Below are positions 26,234 to 34,570 of a stretch of DNA of 64,000 nt, one piece after another. The DNA is from Planosporangium spinosum. GTDB taxonomy: Bacteria > Actinomycetota > Actinomycetes > Mycobacteriales > Micromonosporaceae. Location: positions 62,001 to 126,000 of the forward strand of contig NZ_JBLYUB010000012.1 of the NCBI RefSeq assembly GCF_049999945.1, given 5' to 3'. Both the position numbers and the translations under genes were made by a program. The notes under the pieces were generated by a model, which worked only from the letters and a program-made list of their open reading frames with translations, was not told where the DNA came from and ran no database searches. Position 1 is the stretch's first letter, and the number at the start of each line of letters is the position of its first letter.

Positions 26234-28869
26234 CGCCGTGACCAGGTGTCGAGCCGGTCCAGGATGGCGGGGTCGGCGCGCTGAACCTCGAGATCGGGTG
26301 GTGGCTGGCCTCCGTCGGTCAGGTCGGCCACCGGCAGGCTCAGCGCCAGCGTGAGCCCGCCGCCGGACGTGGCCTCGTCACGCAGGTCGCCCCCCATCGC
26401 CTGCGCGAGGCCACGCGTCAACGCGAGCCCCGGCCCGCTCTCCTGCTGGCTGTCACGGTCACCCGGCCGTGCCCAGGGCAGGACGACCTTCTGCCGGTCA
26501 GCGACCGGGATACCCGGCCGGTGGTCGATCACACGTACCTCGACCTGCCCGCTCCGCTCTCTGACCTCGACGACCGGTGGTTCGTCCCGGGGACTGGCGT
26601 GGACCGCGTCGGCGATCAGGCTCACCAGTACCCGGGCCAGCAGCGCCGGGTCGGCGTAGATCTCCGGCACCTCCTCCGGGACCTCGACCCGGACGCCACG
26701 GCCGGCCTCGCCCACCTGGTCCAGCGCCCGCGGCAGCGCCTCCGCCACGCTGACCAGCCGGGGCCGCCGGTCGACGACGCCCGCCTGCAGCCGGTCGGGG
26801 TCCAGCAGGTCCTCCACCGACCGTTCCAACTGCCGCAGGTTCTCCTCCGCGCTGGCGAGCAGCAACGCGCGGTCGGCGTCGGCGGCGGAATCGTCCCGAC
26901 GGCGCAGCCGGCCGACGGCCGCCCGCGCCGACGACAGCGGGGCGCGCACCTCGTCGCGGACCGCGCCGAGCAGTGCGGTCCGGGTACGGTCCGTCTCGGA
27001 CAGGCTCTGGACCGCCGCGGCCTGCTGGGCCAGCCGCTCCTGCCGCAGCGCGAGCGCGGCCTGCGCGGCGAACGCCTCGAGGACCCGGCGGTCGGCGGCG
27101 TCCGGGGCGTGTCCGCGCAGCACCAGGGTGAGGCAGGCGTCGATCGGCACGTCGGCGTCGCCCTCGTCGGGGGACGTGCACGGCGGGCCGCCGACGGAGG
27201 CCACGACCCGCCAGGCCGACGGCTCGTGCCGCTGGTCGGGCGTCGGCGGAGCCTCCGGCGTCAGCTCCAGCAGCGTCACGCCGGTCAGCGAGAAGGTCTC
27301 CAGGACCTGCTTGAGCAGCGCCTGCAGCGGCCGCTCGCCCCGCAGCACGCTGCCGGCGACCGTGGACAGTGTCTCGGCCTCGGCGCGGGCGTGGGCGGCC
27401 TCCGCGGTGCGGCGGGCCGCCAGGTGCACGACCGTACTGACGGCGACCGCGACGGCCAGGAAGGCCACCAGCGCGAACTGGTTCGCCGGCCCGACGCTGA
27501 CGGTGCCGGCCGGCGGCAGGAAGTACCGGTCGAGGACGGCGACCGCGGCGGCGGCCGTGAGCAGGGCCGGGTAGAGGCCACCCACCAGCGCGACCGCGAG
27601 AACGGCCAGCAGGTACGCGAGGACGTCGTCGGCCGGTGACAGGGTCGGTCGCAGCCGGTCGAGCAGCAGCGTCACCAGCGGCAGGCCGACGGCCGCCACG
27701 GCGAGGCCGGCGAGCCGGCGTCCGGTCGTCAGCCCGGCGGTGATCCGCACCGGCCGGCGTCCCCGCTTGGCCTCCTCGTGGGTGACCAGATGGACGTCGA
27801 TGTGGCCGGACTCGGCGGCGGTGGTGCCCCCGACGCCCGGGGAGAGCATCTGCGCCAGCCGACCGCGCCGGCTGGCGCCAAGGACGAGCTGGGTGGCGTT
27901 GACGCCGCGGGCGAAGTCCAGCAGGGCGGCCGGGATGTCGGTACCGACGACCTGGTGGTAGGTACCGCCGAGATCCTCGACGAGCATCCGCTGCCGGGCC
28001 AGGTGCGCGGGGTGGGCGCCGGCCAGCCCGTCGCTGCGGGCGACGTGGACGGCCATCAGATCCGCCCCCTTGGTACGCGCCGCGATCCGGCCGGCCCGGC
28101 GGATGAGCGTGTCGCCTTCGGGTCCGCCGGTGAGCGCCACGACCACCCGTTCCCGCGTCTCCCAGGTGGTCTCGATGTGATGGCCGGCGCGGTAGCGGTC
28201 GAGCTGGTCGTCGACCTTGTCCACCACCCAGAGCAGCGCCAGCTCGCGCAGCGCGGTCAGGTTGCCGACCCGGAAGTAGTTCCCGAGCGCCGCCTCGATC
28301 TTGTCGGGACGGTAGACGTTGCCGTGGGCCATCCGCCGCCGCAGCGCCTCGGGGGTCATGTCGACCAGTTCGATCTGCTCGGCCCGGCGCACCACCTCGT
28401 CGGGTATCGTTTCGCGCTGCACCACACCGGTGATCTGCTCGACGACGTCGTTGAGCGACTCCAGGTGCTGGATGTTGAGTGTGGTGACCACCGTGATGCC
28501 GGCTTCGAGCAGCTGCTCGATGTCCTGCCAGCGCTTGGCGTTCCCGCCGTGACTCCCACCGCCGGCACCCTCGGACGGCACGTTGGTGTGCGCCAGCTCG
28601 TCGACCAGGGCGACCTGGGGGCGGCGGGCGAGCACCGCGTCGAGGTCCATCTCGGTGAAGGTCGCGCCGCGGTAGACGACCTTCTTGCGCGGGACCACCT
28701 CCAGCCCGTCGACCAGCTCCTCGATGATGCGCCGGCCGTGCGGCTCGACCAGGCCGACCACCACGTCGGTGCCGCGTCCCGCCCGGCGCCGACCCTCCTC
28801 GAGCATCTTGTACGTCTTGCCCACACCGGGTGCCGCCCCGAGGTAGACCCGAAGTTGTCCGCGCGCCAT
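26230..28869 (-). CDS. kdpD: KdpD-like sensor with degenerate kinase core
   Basis: 879 residues with the full KdpD plan: N-terminal KdpD domain with Walker A-like GAAPGVGKT (11-19), a USP domain (about 240-365), four helices (about 385-485), a GAF-like region (about 495-620) and a kinase-type C terminus. The H-box that normally reads SHDLRTPL is RDEVRAPL, with Asp639 in place of the phospho-accepting His. The N-box Asn is Asp754, and the G1 box is DHRPG (Arg784 for Gly). Autophosphorylation is therefore unlikely, matching the loss of kdpE next door. Truncated, kinase-free KdpD proteins are known in some bacteria. The sensor half may still act on the pump or other partners. Confidence 0.9.
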   Translation of the reverse strand: MARGQLRVYLGAAPGVGKTYKMLEEGRRRAGRGTDVVVGLVEPHGRRIIEELVDGLEVVPRKKVVYRGATFTEMDLDAVLARRPQVALVDELAHTNVPSEGAGGGSHGGNAKRWQDIEQLLEAGITVVTTLNIQHLESLNDVVEQITGVVQRETIPDEVVRRAEQIELVDMTPEALRRRMAHGNVYRPDKIEAALGNYFRVGNLTALRELALLWVVDKVDDQLDRYRAGHHIETTWETRERVVVALTGGPEGDTLIRRAGRIAARTKGADLMAVHVARSDGLAGAHPAHLARQRMLVEDLGGTYHQVVGTDIPAALLDFARGVNATQLVLGASRRGRLAQMLSPGVGGTTAAESGHIDVHLVTHEEAKRGRRPVRITAGLTTGRRLAGLAVAAVGLPLVTLLLDRLRPTLSPADDVLAYLLAVLAVALVGGLYPALLTAAAAVAVLDRYFLPPAGTVSVGPANQFALVAFLAVAVAVSTVVHLAARRTAEAAHARAEAETLSTVAGSVLRGERPLQALLKQVLETFSLTGVTLLELTPEAPPTPDQRHEPSAWRVVASVGGPPCTSPDEGDADVPIDACLTLVLRGHAPDAADRRVLEAFAAQAALALRQERLAQQAAAVQSLSETDRTRTALLGAVRDEVRAPLSSARAAVGRLRRRDDSAADADRALLLASAEENLRQLERSVEDLLDPDRLQAGVVDRRPRLVSVAEALPRALDQVGEAGRGVRVEVPEEVPEIYADPALLARVLVSLIADAVHASPRDEPPVVEVRERSGQVEVRVIDHRPGIPVADRQKVVLPWARPGDRDSQQESGPGLALTRGLAQAMGGDLRDEATSGGGLTLALSLPVADLTDGGQPPPDLEVQRADPAILDRLDTWSRR

Positions 28870-28880
28870 GTCGCGCTCCC

Positions 28881-29750
28881 CTAGCCGCGGTACGGATACG
28901 TCCGGTCGAGGTCGAGGTTGAGGTCGAGCACGTGCACGGCCGGCTCGCCCAGGAAACCCAGATCCCGCCCGGTGGTGTGCCGGTCCACCGCCTCCCGCAC
29001 ATTGTCAACGGTAGTGCCCCGTACCCTCGCAATCCGGGCGGACTGAAGTTTCGCGTATGCCGGGCTGATGTGCGGGTCGAGGCCGCTGCCGCTGGCGGTG
29101 ACCGCGTCGGCGGGTACGGCGGGTCGGGCGGGCGCGGGGCCGCGGATCGGGGTGGCCACGCCGCGGGAGTAGTCCTCCCCCGGCTCGGCGCACTCCACGG
29201 TCACGCCCTGGTACGCCGCGGTGAACGGCACCGCCGGGCACGGCTCGTTGAGGCTGACGGCCCGGGTGACCGGGCCTCGCAGACCGTCGCGGCGGTACAC
29301 GGCCAGGACCGCGCCGACCCCGCCGATCGTGCAGTACGGCCGGCGCCCGTCGACGTGCTCCAGGGCTCCGATCGCGTGGGAGCGCGTGCAGACCTGGGTG
29401 AGCAGGCTGGGCCTGCCCGGGCCGTGGTCGATGACGTTGTTCGGTCCGAGGTTGGATCCGCCGCTGGCGGTCGGGTCGTAGCCGACCCCGCTGCCGGCGG
29501 CCGACGGGCGGGACTGGAAGTACTGCACGAGGGGTCTGCCGTCGGCGCCGGTGAACGACTGGCCGATGAGCCCGCTACCCACGGCCCGGTGTCCGACGGT
29601 GACCAGGGACCCGTCGGCGTGGTGGGCCAGCCCGGGCAGCCGGGCCACGGCGGTGACGGCCAGGGGGTAGGCGATGCCGACGAGCGCGGTGAGCACCAGC
29701 AGCGTACGCAGCGCGGCGAGGTGCTGGGCCAGCCAGTACGGGCGGCGCAT
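28881..29750 (-). CDS. kdpC: Potassium-transporting ATPase subunit C
   Basis: 289 residues. One N-terminal helix (TLLVLTALVGIAYPLAVTAVA) anchors a periplasmic domain with GQSFTGADGRPLVQYFQSRPSA, SGGSNLGPNN and the C-terminal DPHISPAYAKLQSARIARVRG and VDRHTTGRDLGFLGEP blocks. Typical KdpC has about 190-200 residues; the extra ~90 lie between GPNN and the DPHIS block (about residues 115-210) and include four Cys, a form also seen in other actinobacteria as I recall. KdpC stabilises the KdpFAB complex. ATG 29750 lies one base from the kdpB stop. Confidence 0.93.
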   Translation of the reverse strand: MRRPYWLAQHLAALRTLLVLTALVGIAYPLAVTAVARLPGLAHHADGSLVTVGHRAVGSGLIGQSFTGADGRPLVQYFQSRPSAAGSGVGYDPTASGGSNLGPNNVIDHGPGRPSLLTQVCTRSHAIGALEHVDGRRPYCTIGGVGAVLAVYRRDGLRGPVTRAVSLNEPCPAVPFTAAYQGVTVECAEPGEDYSRGVATPIRGPAPARPAVPADAVTASGSGLDPHISPAYAKLQSARIARVRGTTVDNVREAVDRHTTGRDLGFLGEPAVHVLDLNLDLDRTYPYRG

Positions 29751-29751
29751 G

Positions 29752-31923
29752 TCAGATCCCCGGCACGAGGTGGACGACGAGGTCGATGAGCTTGATGCCG
29801 GCGAACGGGGCGACGACGCCACCGACTCCGTAGACGAGCAGGTTGCGGCGCAGCATCGCGGCGGCGCTGCTGGGCCGGTACCGCACGCCGCGCAGGGCGA
29901 GGGGGATCAGCGCGACGATGACGAGCGCGTTGAACACGACCGCGGACAGGACCGCCGAGGTCGGGCTGGCCAGCCGCATGACGTTGAGCCGCTCCAGGCC
30001 CGGGTAGACGGCGGCGAACATGGCCGGGATGATCGCGAAGTACTTGGCGATGTCGTTGGCGATCGAGAACGTGGTCAGCGCCCCGCGGGTGATCAGCAAC
30101 TGCTTGCCGATCTCGACGATCTCGATCAGCTTGGTCGGGTCGGAGTCCAGGTCGACCATGTTGCCGGCCTCCTTGGCCGCCGACGTGCCGGTGTTCATGG
30201 CCACCCCGACGTCGGCCTGCGCGAGGGCCGGGGCGTCGTTGGTGCCGTCGCCGGTCATCGCGACCAGCTTGCCGCCCTGCTGCTCGCGTTTGATCAGCGC
30301 CATCTTGTCCTCGGGCTTGGCCTCGGCGAGGAAGTCGTCCACGCCGGCCTCGGCGGCGATGGCCCGGGCGGTCAGCGGGTTGTCCCCGGTGATCATCACG
30401 GTGCGGATGCCCATCCGGCGCATCGCGTCGAACCGCTCCCGCATACCGGCCTTGACCACGTCTTTGAGATCGATGACGCCCAGGGAGCGGGCTGGCTGCC
30501 CGGCGCGCCACTCCGCGACCACCAGCGGTGTGCCACCGGCGGCGCAGACCCCGTCGACGACCGTCGCGACATGGTCGGTGGTGTGTCCGCCGTGGTCCCG
30601 CACCCACTTCAACACCGCGCTGGAGGCGCCCTTGCGGATGCGGCGCACACCGTCGTCCTCGTCGAGATCGACGCCCGACATGCGGGTGGAGGCGCTGAAC
30701 GGCACCCAGGTCGCGCACTGGATCTGCCGTTCCCGCAGCCCGTAGCGCTGCTTGGCGTGCACCACGATCGAGCGGCCCTCCGGCGTCTCGTCGGCCAGGC
30801 TGGACAGCTGCGCCGCGTCGGCGAGCACCTTCTCGTCGACGCCGTCGACCGGGGAGAACCGCTCGGCCTGCCGGTTGCCCAGCGTGATGGTGCCGGTCTT
30901 GTCCAGCAGCAGCGTGTTCACGTCGCCGGCCGCCTCGACCGCGCGACCGGACATGGCCAGGACGTTACGCTGCACCAGCCGGTCCATGCCGGCGATGCCG
31001 ATCGCCGACAGCAGCGCCCCGATCGTGGTGGGAATCAGGCACACCAGCAGCGAGACGAGGACGATGCCGGTCACCCCGTGCGCGTCCAGCGCCGGGCTGT
31101 CCGGAGCGGACGCCTGCACGTCCTTGGAGTAGATCGCCAGCGGCTGCAGCGTGGCGACCGCGAGCAGGAAGATGATCGTCAGCGCGACGAGCAGGATGTT
31201 CAGCGCGATCTCGTTGGGGGTCTTCTGCCGGTTGGCGCCCTCGACCAGGGCGATCATCCGGTCGATGAAGCTCTCCCCCGGCTTCTGGGTGATCCGCACG
31301 ACGATCCGGTCGGATAGCACCTTGGTGCCGCCGGTGACCGCCGACCGGTCCCCGCCGGACTCGCGGATCACCGGCGCGGACTCGCCGGTGATCGCGGACT
31401 CGTCGACGCTGGCGATCCCCTCGACCACGTCACCGTCACCCGGGATGATCTCTCCCGCCTCGACCACGACGACATCGCCCAGCGTGAGTTCGGCCGCGGG
31501 TACCGACTCCTCGTCGACGCGTCCACCGCCGGGCGCCCAGCCCGCCAGTCGACGCGCGATGGTGCCCTGCTTGGCCCGGCGCAGCGTCTCGGCCTGCGCC
31601 TTGCCCCGGCCCTCCGCGACCGCCTCGGCGAGATTGGCGAACACCACGGTCAGCCACAGCCAGCCGGTGGTCAGCCACGCGAACACGGTCGGATGGGCGA
31701 TCGCGAGGACGGTGGTGAACACCGAGCCGACCTCGACGATGAACATCACCGGGTTGTGCCACAGCGTGCCCGGGTTCAGCTTGCGCAGCGCGTCCGGCAG
31801 GGATCTGACCAGTTGCCGCGGGTCGAGCAGGCCGCCGGGGACCCGACCCGGACCACCGGCGGGCGGCCGTCGCGCCACGCCCTGCTCCGTGATGATCGAC
31901 ATGTCAGCAGCGCTCCGGGACAT
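29752..31923 (-). CDS. kdpB: Potassium-transporting P-type ATPase subunit B
   Basis: 723 residues, the catalytic P-type ATPase of the KdpFABC pump. TGES in the actuator domain, the phosphorylation loop LLLDKTGTITLGN and the hinge GDGTNDAPALAQAD are intact, so ATP hydrolysis should be possible. I start at ATG 31921-31923, overlapping the kdpA stop; a second ATG seven codons in (MSIITEQG) is also possible. A much longer upstream frame is antisense shadow over kdpA. Confidence 0.97.
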   Translation of the reverse strand: MSRSAADMSIITEQGVARRPPAGGPGRVPGGLLDPRQLVRSLPDALRKLNPGTLWHNPVMFIVEVGSVFTTVLAIAHPTVFAWLTTGWLWLTVVFANLAEAVAEGRGKAQAETLRRAKQGTIARRLAGWAPGGGRVDEESVPAAELTLGDVVVVEAGEIIPGDGDVVEGIASVDESAITGESAPVIRESGGDRSAVTGGTKVLSDRIVVRITQKPGESFIDRMIALVEGANRQKTPNEIALNILLVALTIIFLLAVATLQPLAIYSKDVQASAPDSPALDAHGVTGIVLVSLLVCLIPTTIGALLSAIGIAGMDRLVQRNVLAMSGRAVEAAGDVNTLLLDKTGTITLGNRQAERFSPVDGVDEKVLADAAQLSSLADETPEGRSIVVHAKQRYGLRERQIQCATWVPFSASTRMSGVDLDEDDGVRRIRKGASSAVLKWVRDHGGHTTDHVATVVDGVCAAGGTPLVVAEWRAGQPARSLGVIDLKDVVKAGMRERFDAMRRMGIRTVMITGDNPLTARAIAAEAGVDDFLAEAKPEDKMALIKREQQGGKLVAMTGDGTNDAPALAQADVGVAMNTGTSAAKEAGNMVDLDSDPTKLIEIVEIGKQLLITRGALTTFSIANDIAKYFAIIPAMFAAVYPGLERLNVMRLASPTSAVLSAVVFNALVIVALIPLALRGVRYRPSSAAAMLRRNLLVYGVGGVVAPFAGIKLIDLVVHLVPGI

Positions 31924-33626
31924 CACAGGCCCTCGGCGAGGGGACCGAGCGCCAGGGCAGGCAGGTAGGTCAGCGCCACCAGGACGAGGACGACGCCGAC
32001 GACCATGCCGACGAACAGGGGCTGATAGGTCTTGAGGGTGCCGGCCGACGCCGGTACCGGCTGCTGGGCCGCGAGCGAGCCGGCCAGGCCGAGCACGAAG
32101 ACGATCGGCAGCAGCCGGCCGAGCAGCATCACCGCGCCGAGGGTCGTGTTGTACCAGGTGGTGTCGGCGTTCAGGCCGGCGAACGCCGAGCCGTTGTTGT
32201 TGGCCGCCGAGGTGTACGCGTAGAGCACCTCCGACAGCCCGTGCGGCCCGCCGTTGAGCATCGACGCCCGCGCGGACCTCAGTGCCATCGCCGCCGCGGT
32301 GCCGACCAGCACCAGCGCCGGCGTGGTCAGGAAGTACAGCGAGGCGAGCTTGACCTCGCGGGCGCCGATCTTCTTGCCCAGATACTCCGGGGTCCGCCCC
32401 ACCATCAGCCCGGCCACGAACACCGTGAGCACGGCGAGGATCAGGATGCCGTACAGGCCGGAGCCGGCGCCACCGGGCGCGACCTCGCCCAGCATCATGT
32501 TGCCCAGCAGCACCGCTCCGCCCAGCGCGGTGTACGAGCCGTGCGTCGAGTCCACCGCGCCGGTCGACGTGAGCGTGGTCGCGGCCGCGAACGTCGCCGA
32601 CTGCGGCACGCCGAAGCGCACCTCGGTACCCTCGGCCGCCGCGCCCACCGCCTGCGGCACGGTCCCGCGGTGCGCCAACTGGAAGGCGGTGGCGGCGACG
32701 ACGCTGGCGAGCGCCAGGACCGCCATGACGGTCGCGATCGCGAGCCCCTGCCGGGGGTTGCCGACCATCCGGCCGAACGCCCGCGGTAACGAGAAGGCGA
32801 TCACCAGCAGCAGGAAGACCTCGACCCAGTTGGTCCAGCCGGTCGGGTTCTCGAACGGATGGGCGCTGTTGGCGTTGTAGAACCCGCCGCCGTTGGTGCC
32901 GAACTCCTTGATGATCTCCTGGCTGGCCACCGGTCCGCCGGGAATGTGCTGCGTCGCGCCGCTCACGGTGTGCACGTCGCGCCCGCTCGCCAGATTCTGC
33001 ACCATACCCGCGCCCACGAACACCAGTGCGCCGACCGCCGCGACCGGGAGCAGGACCCGCAGGCAGACCCGTACCAGGTCGACCCAGAAGTTGCCGACCA
33101 CAGCGGCGACCGGGCCGGGCGACCGTGCGGGACCTCGCGGGCCGGACCGGTCGGAGCCCCGGGCGAAGCCACGCACCAGCGCCACCGCCACGGCGATGCC
33201 CACCGCCGCGGACGCGAAGTTCTGCACCGCCAGGCCGCTCATCTGGACCAGATGGCCCATCGTGGACTCGCCGGCGTACGACTGCCAGTCGGTGTTGGTC
33301 ACGAAGCTGGCGGCCGTGTTCCAGGCCTGGTCGGCCGGCACCGGCGGCCGACCGAGCGACAGCCACAGGTGGTTCTGCACCCGCTGGAGCGTGTACAGCA
33401 GCAGCACCGACACCGCGGAGAAGGCCAGCACGCTCCGCGCGTACACGCCCCAGGTCTGCTCGCTGTCGGGGTCGACGCCCACCAGCCGGTAGACGGCGCG
33501 CTCCACCCGCCGGTGCCGCCGGCCGGTGAACACGCGGTACAGGTGGTCGCCGACCGGCCGGTAGACCACCGCGAGGGCGATCACCAGCGAGGCGACGAAG
33601 AGCATGCCCGCCGTCGTGTCGCTCAT
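31923..33626 (-). CDS. kdpA: Potassium-transporting ATPase subunit A
   Basis: 567 residues, the channel-like, potassium-selective subunit with about ten helices. Selectivity-filter-like segments are visible: FVTNTDWQSYAGE, EFGTNGGGFYNANSAHPFENPT, YTSAANNNGSAFAG and VGMVVGVVLVLVALTYLPA at the end. All match the four pore loops of KdpA. ATGA overlap with kdpF upstream and kdpB downstream. With KdpB and KdpC intact, the pump itself seems functional despite the damaged regulators. Confidence 0.97.
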   Translation of the reverse strand: MSDTTAGMLFVASLVIALAVVYRPVGDHLYRVFTGRRHRRVERAVYRLVGVDPDSEQTWGVYARSVLAFSAVSVLLLYTLQRVQNHLWLSLGRPPVPADQAWNTAASFVTNTDWQSYAGESTMGHLVQMSGLAVQNFASAAVGIAVAVALVRGFARGSDRSGPRGPARSPGPVAAVVGNFWVDLVRVCLRVLLPVAAVGALVFVGAGMVQNLASGRDVHTVSGATQHIPGGPVASQEIIKEFGTNGGGFYNANSAHPFENPTGWTNWVEVFLLLVIAFSLPRAFGRMVGNPRQGLAIATVMAVLALASVVAATAFQLAHRGTVPQAVGAAAEGTEVRFGVPQSATFAAATTLTSTGAVDSTHGSYTALGGAVLLGNMMLGEVAPGGAGSGLYGILILAVLTVFVAGLMVGRTPEYLGKKIGAREVKLASLYFLTTPALVLVGTAAAMALRSARASMLNGGPHGLSEVLYAYTSAANNNGSAFAGLNADTTWYNTTLGAVMLLGRLLPIVFVLGLAGSLAAQQPVPASAGTLKTYQPLFVGMVVGVVLVLVALTYLPALALGPLAEGL

Positions 33627-33715
33627 CAGAAGCGCTCCGGAAACAACAGGGCCACCACGAGGTACCCGAGCAACCCCACCGCGAGGACCAGCCCGACCGC
33701 GTTCTCGACGTTCAC
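33626..33715 (-). CDS. kdpF: KdpF small subunit
   Basis: 29 codons starting GTG at 33713-33715. The peptide contains VGLVLAVGLLGYLVVALL and ends FPERF, the conserved KdpF tail. It is a single membrane helix that stabilises KdpFABC. Its stop overlaps the kdpA ATG (ATGA) and its GTG overlaps the stop of a second small membrane-protein gene (GTGA). Confidence 0.9.
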   Translation of the reverse strand: MNVENAVGLVLAVGLLGYLVVALLFPERF

Positions 33716-33795
33716 AGCCGCTCCACCGCCCGCACCACGAGGGCCAGACCGGCGAACACGGCCAGCGTCAACAGTACGAACAGCACGTCAACCAC
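33712..33795 (-). CDS. 27-residue single-helix protein upstream of kdpF
   Basis: GTG at 33793-33795 after AGGAGGAG. The peptide starts MVDVLFVLLTLAVFAGLALV and ends VRAVERL: one transmembrane helix with a short basic/acidic tail. It is the first gene of the kdp transcript and overlaps kdpF by GTGA. I recall similar tiny ORFs before kdpF in other actinobacteria but know of no assigned function; an additional Kdp accessory subunit is a reasonable guess. Confidence 0.7.
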   Translation of the reverse strand: MVDVLFVLLTLAVFAGLALVVRAVERL

Positions 33796-34116
33796 GGTGC
33801 CGCTCCTCCTCGGACTCCGGCCGGCCGCGACCCGCGGTGGCGGCCGGCCGCGGCCGGCCCGGGTGGTACCCGGTCACGGCCCGACTCCGCGCCCGCGCCA
33901 ACGCCGGGGCCCGGATCTGGCATGACCGCCGGGACCGCGCGCCGGGTACGGGCCGCCGGGTCGGGCCGGTGGCCGCGCCGTCCACCGCCGCGGCCGCCAG
34001 CGCCGGAACCCTCCAGACGTCGGTGACTCCATGCCGAACAACTCACCGAACGGCTTGCCGAAAAACCCGCCGACGCCCGTCAACCGCAGAAACCGGCGCC
34101 GGATCACCGCACGGAT
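33796..34116. other. kdp upstream region
   Basis: About 320 bases between the kdp operon and the next plus-strand gene. Arg/Pro-rich open frames on both strands look like GC-rich shadow. The kdp promoter must lie here. I see no clear KdpE-type operator, as expected if kdpE is lost. Confidence 0.35.
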
Positions 34117-34527
34117 GTGCAACCGGCATGGACTCGTGGTCCGCGGGTTGGCAGGCTGGCCGACGTACCCGTCGAGTCATCGGCCGCCGTGGGCCACCCG
34201 CCGCTGTGGACCACCCGCGCGCGGCCGCCGAGCGGAAGGACCATCATCACCACGGTCGTCGCCGACCTGCGCCGGCACGGCGGCGCGTTCGCCGAGCACG
34301 CGGTCCCGCCGCCCAGCGAACACGCGCGCGGCCAACTGCTGCGCGCCCTGGCCAGCGATGCCATCCGCGGCGGCCTCGAACGCCACTTCGGCGTGAAGCT
34401 GGCGTTCCAGAACTGCCACCGGGTCGCCGCGTTCGCCCCCTCCGCAGTGGACGGCACCGACTACCGCGGCTTCGTCTCACCCTGCGGCCAACTGCTCAAC
34501 CAGTCAACGGGGCTACGGGACTGCTGA
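34117..34527 (+). CDS. Hypothetical protein, start uncertain
   Basis: Up to 136 residues. From about 34240 to the stop the frame has strong third-position GC and reads like a real soluble domain (VVADLRRHGGAFAEHAVPPP, RHFGVKLAFQNCHRVAAFAP), with two Cys. I do not recognise the family. GTG 34117 and GTG 34189 are the available starts, but the best ribosome-site-like sequence (GGAAGGACC at about 34237-34245) is followed by ATC ATC rather than ATG or GTG. The gene ends convergent with the HelD-like gene. Confidence 0.5.
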   Translation: MQPAWTRGPRVGRLADVPVESSAAVGHPPLWTTRARPPSGRTIITTVVADLRRHGGAFAEHAVPPPSEHARGQLLRALASDAIRGGLERHFGVKLAFQNCHRVAAFAPSAVDGTDYRGFVSPCGQLLNQSTGLRDC

Positions 34528-34570
34528 CCGGCGCCGCCGACCGATCACGCCGTCGCGCCGCGCCACGCGG

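Noticed and set aside
31924..33366. Upstream extension of kdpB on the minus strand
   Set aside because: It overlaps kdpA in another frame; KdpB homology begins at 31923.
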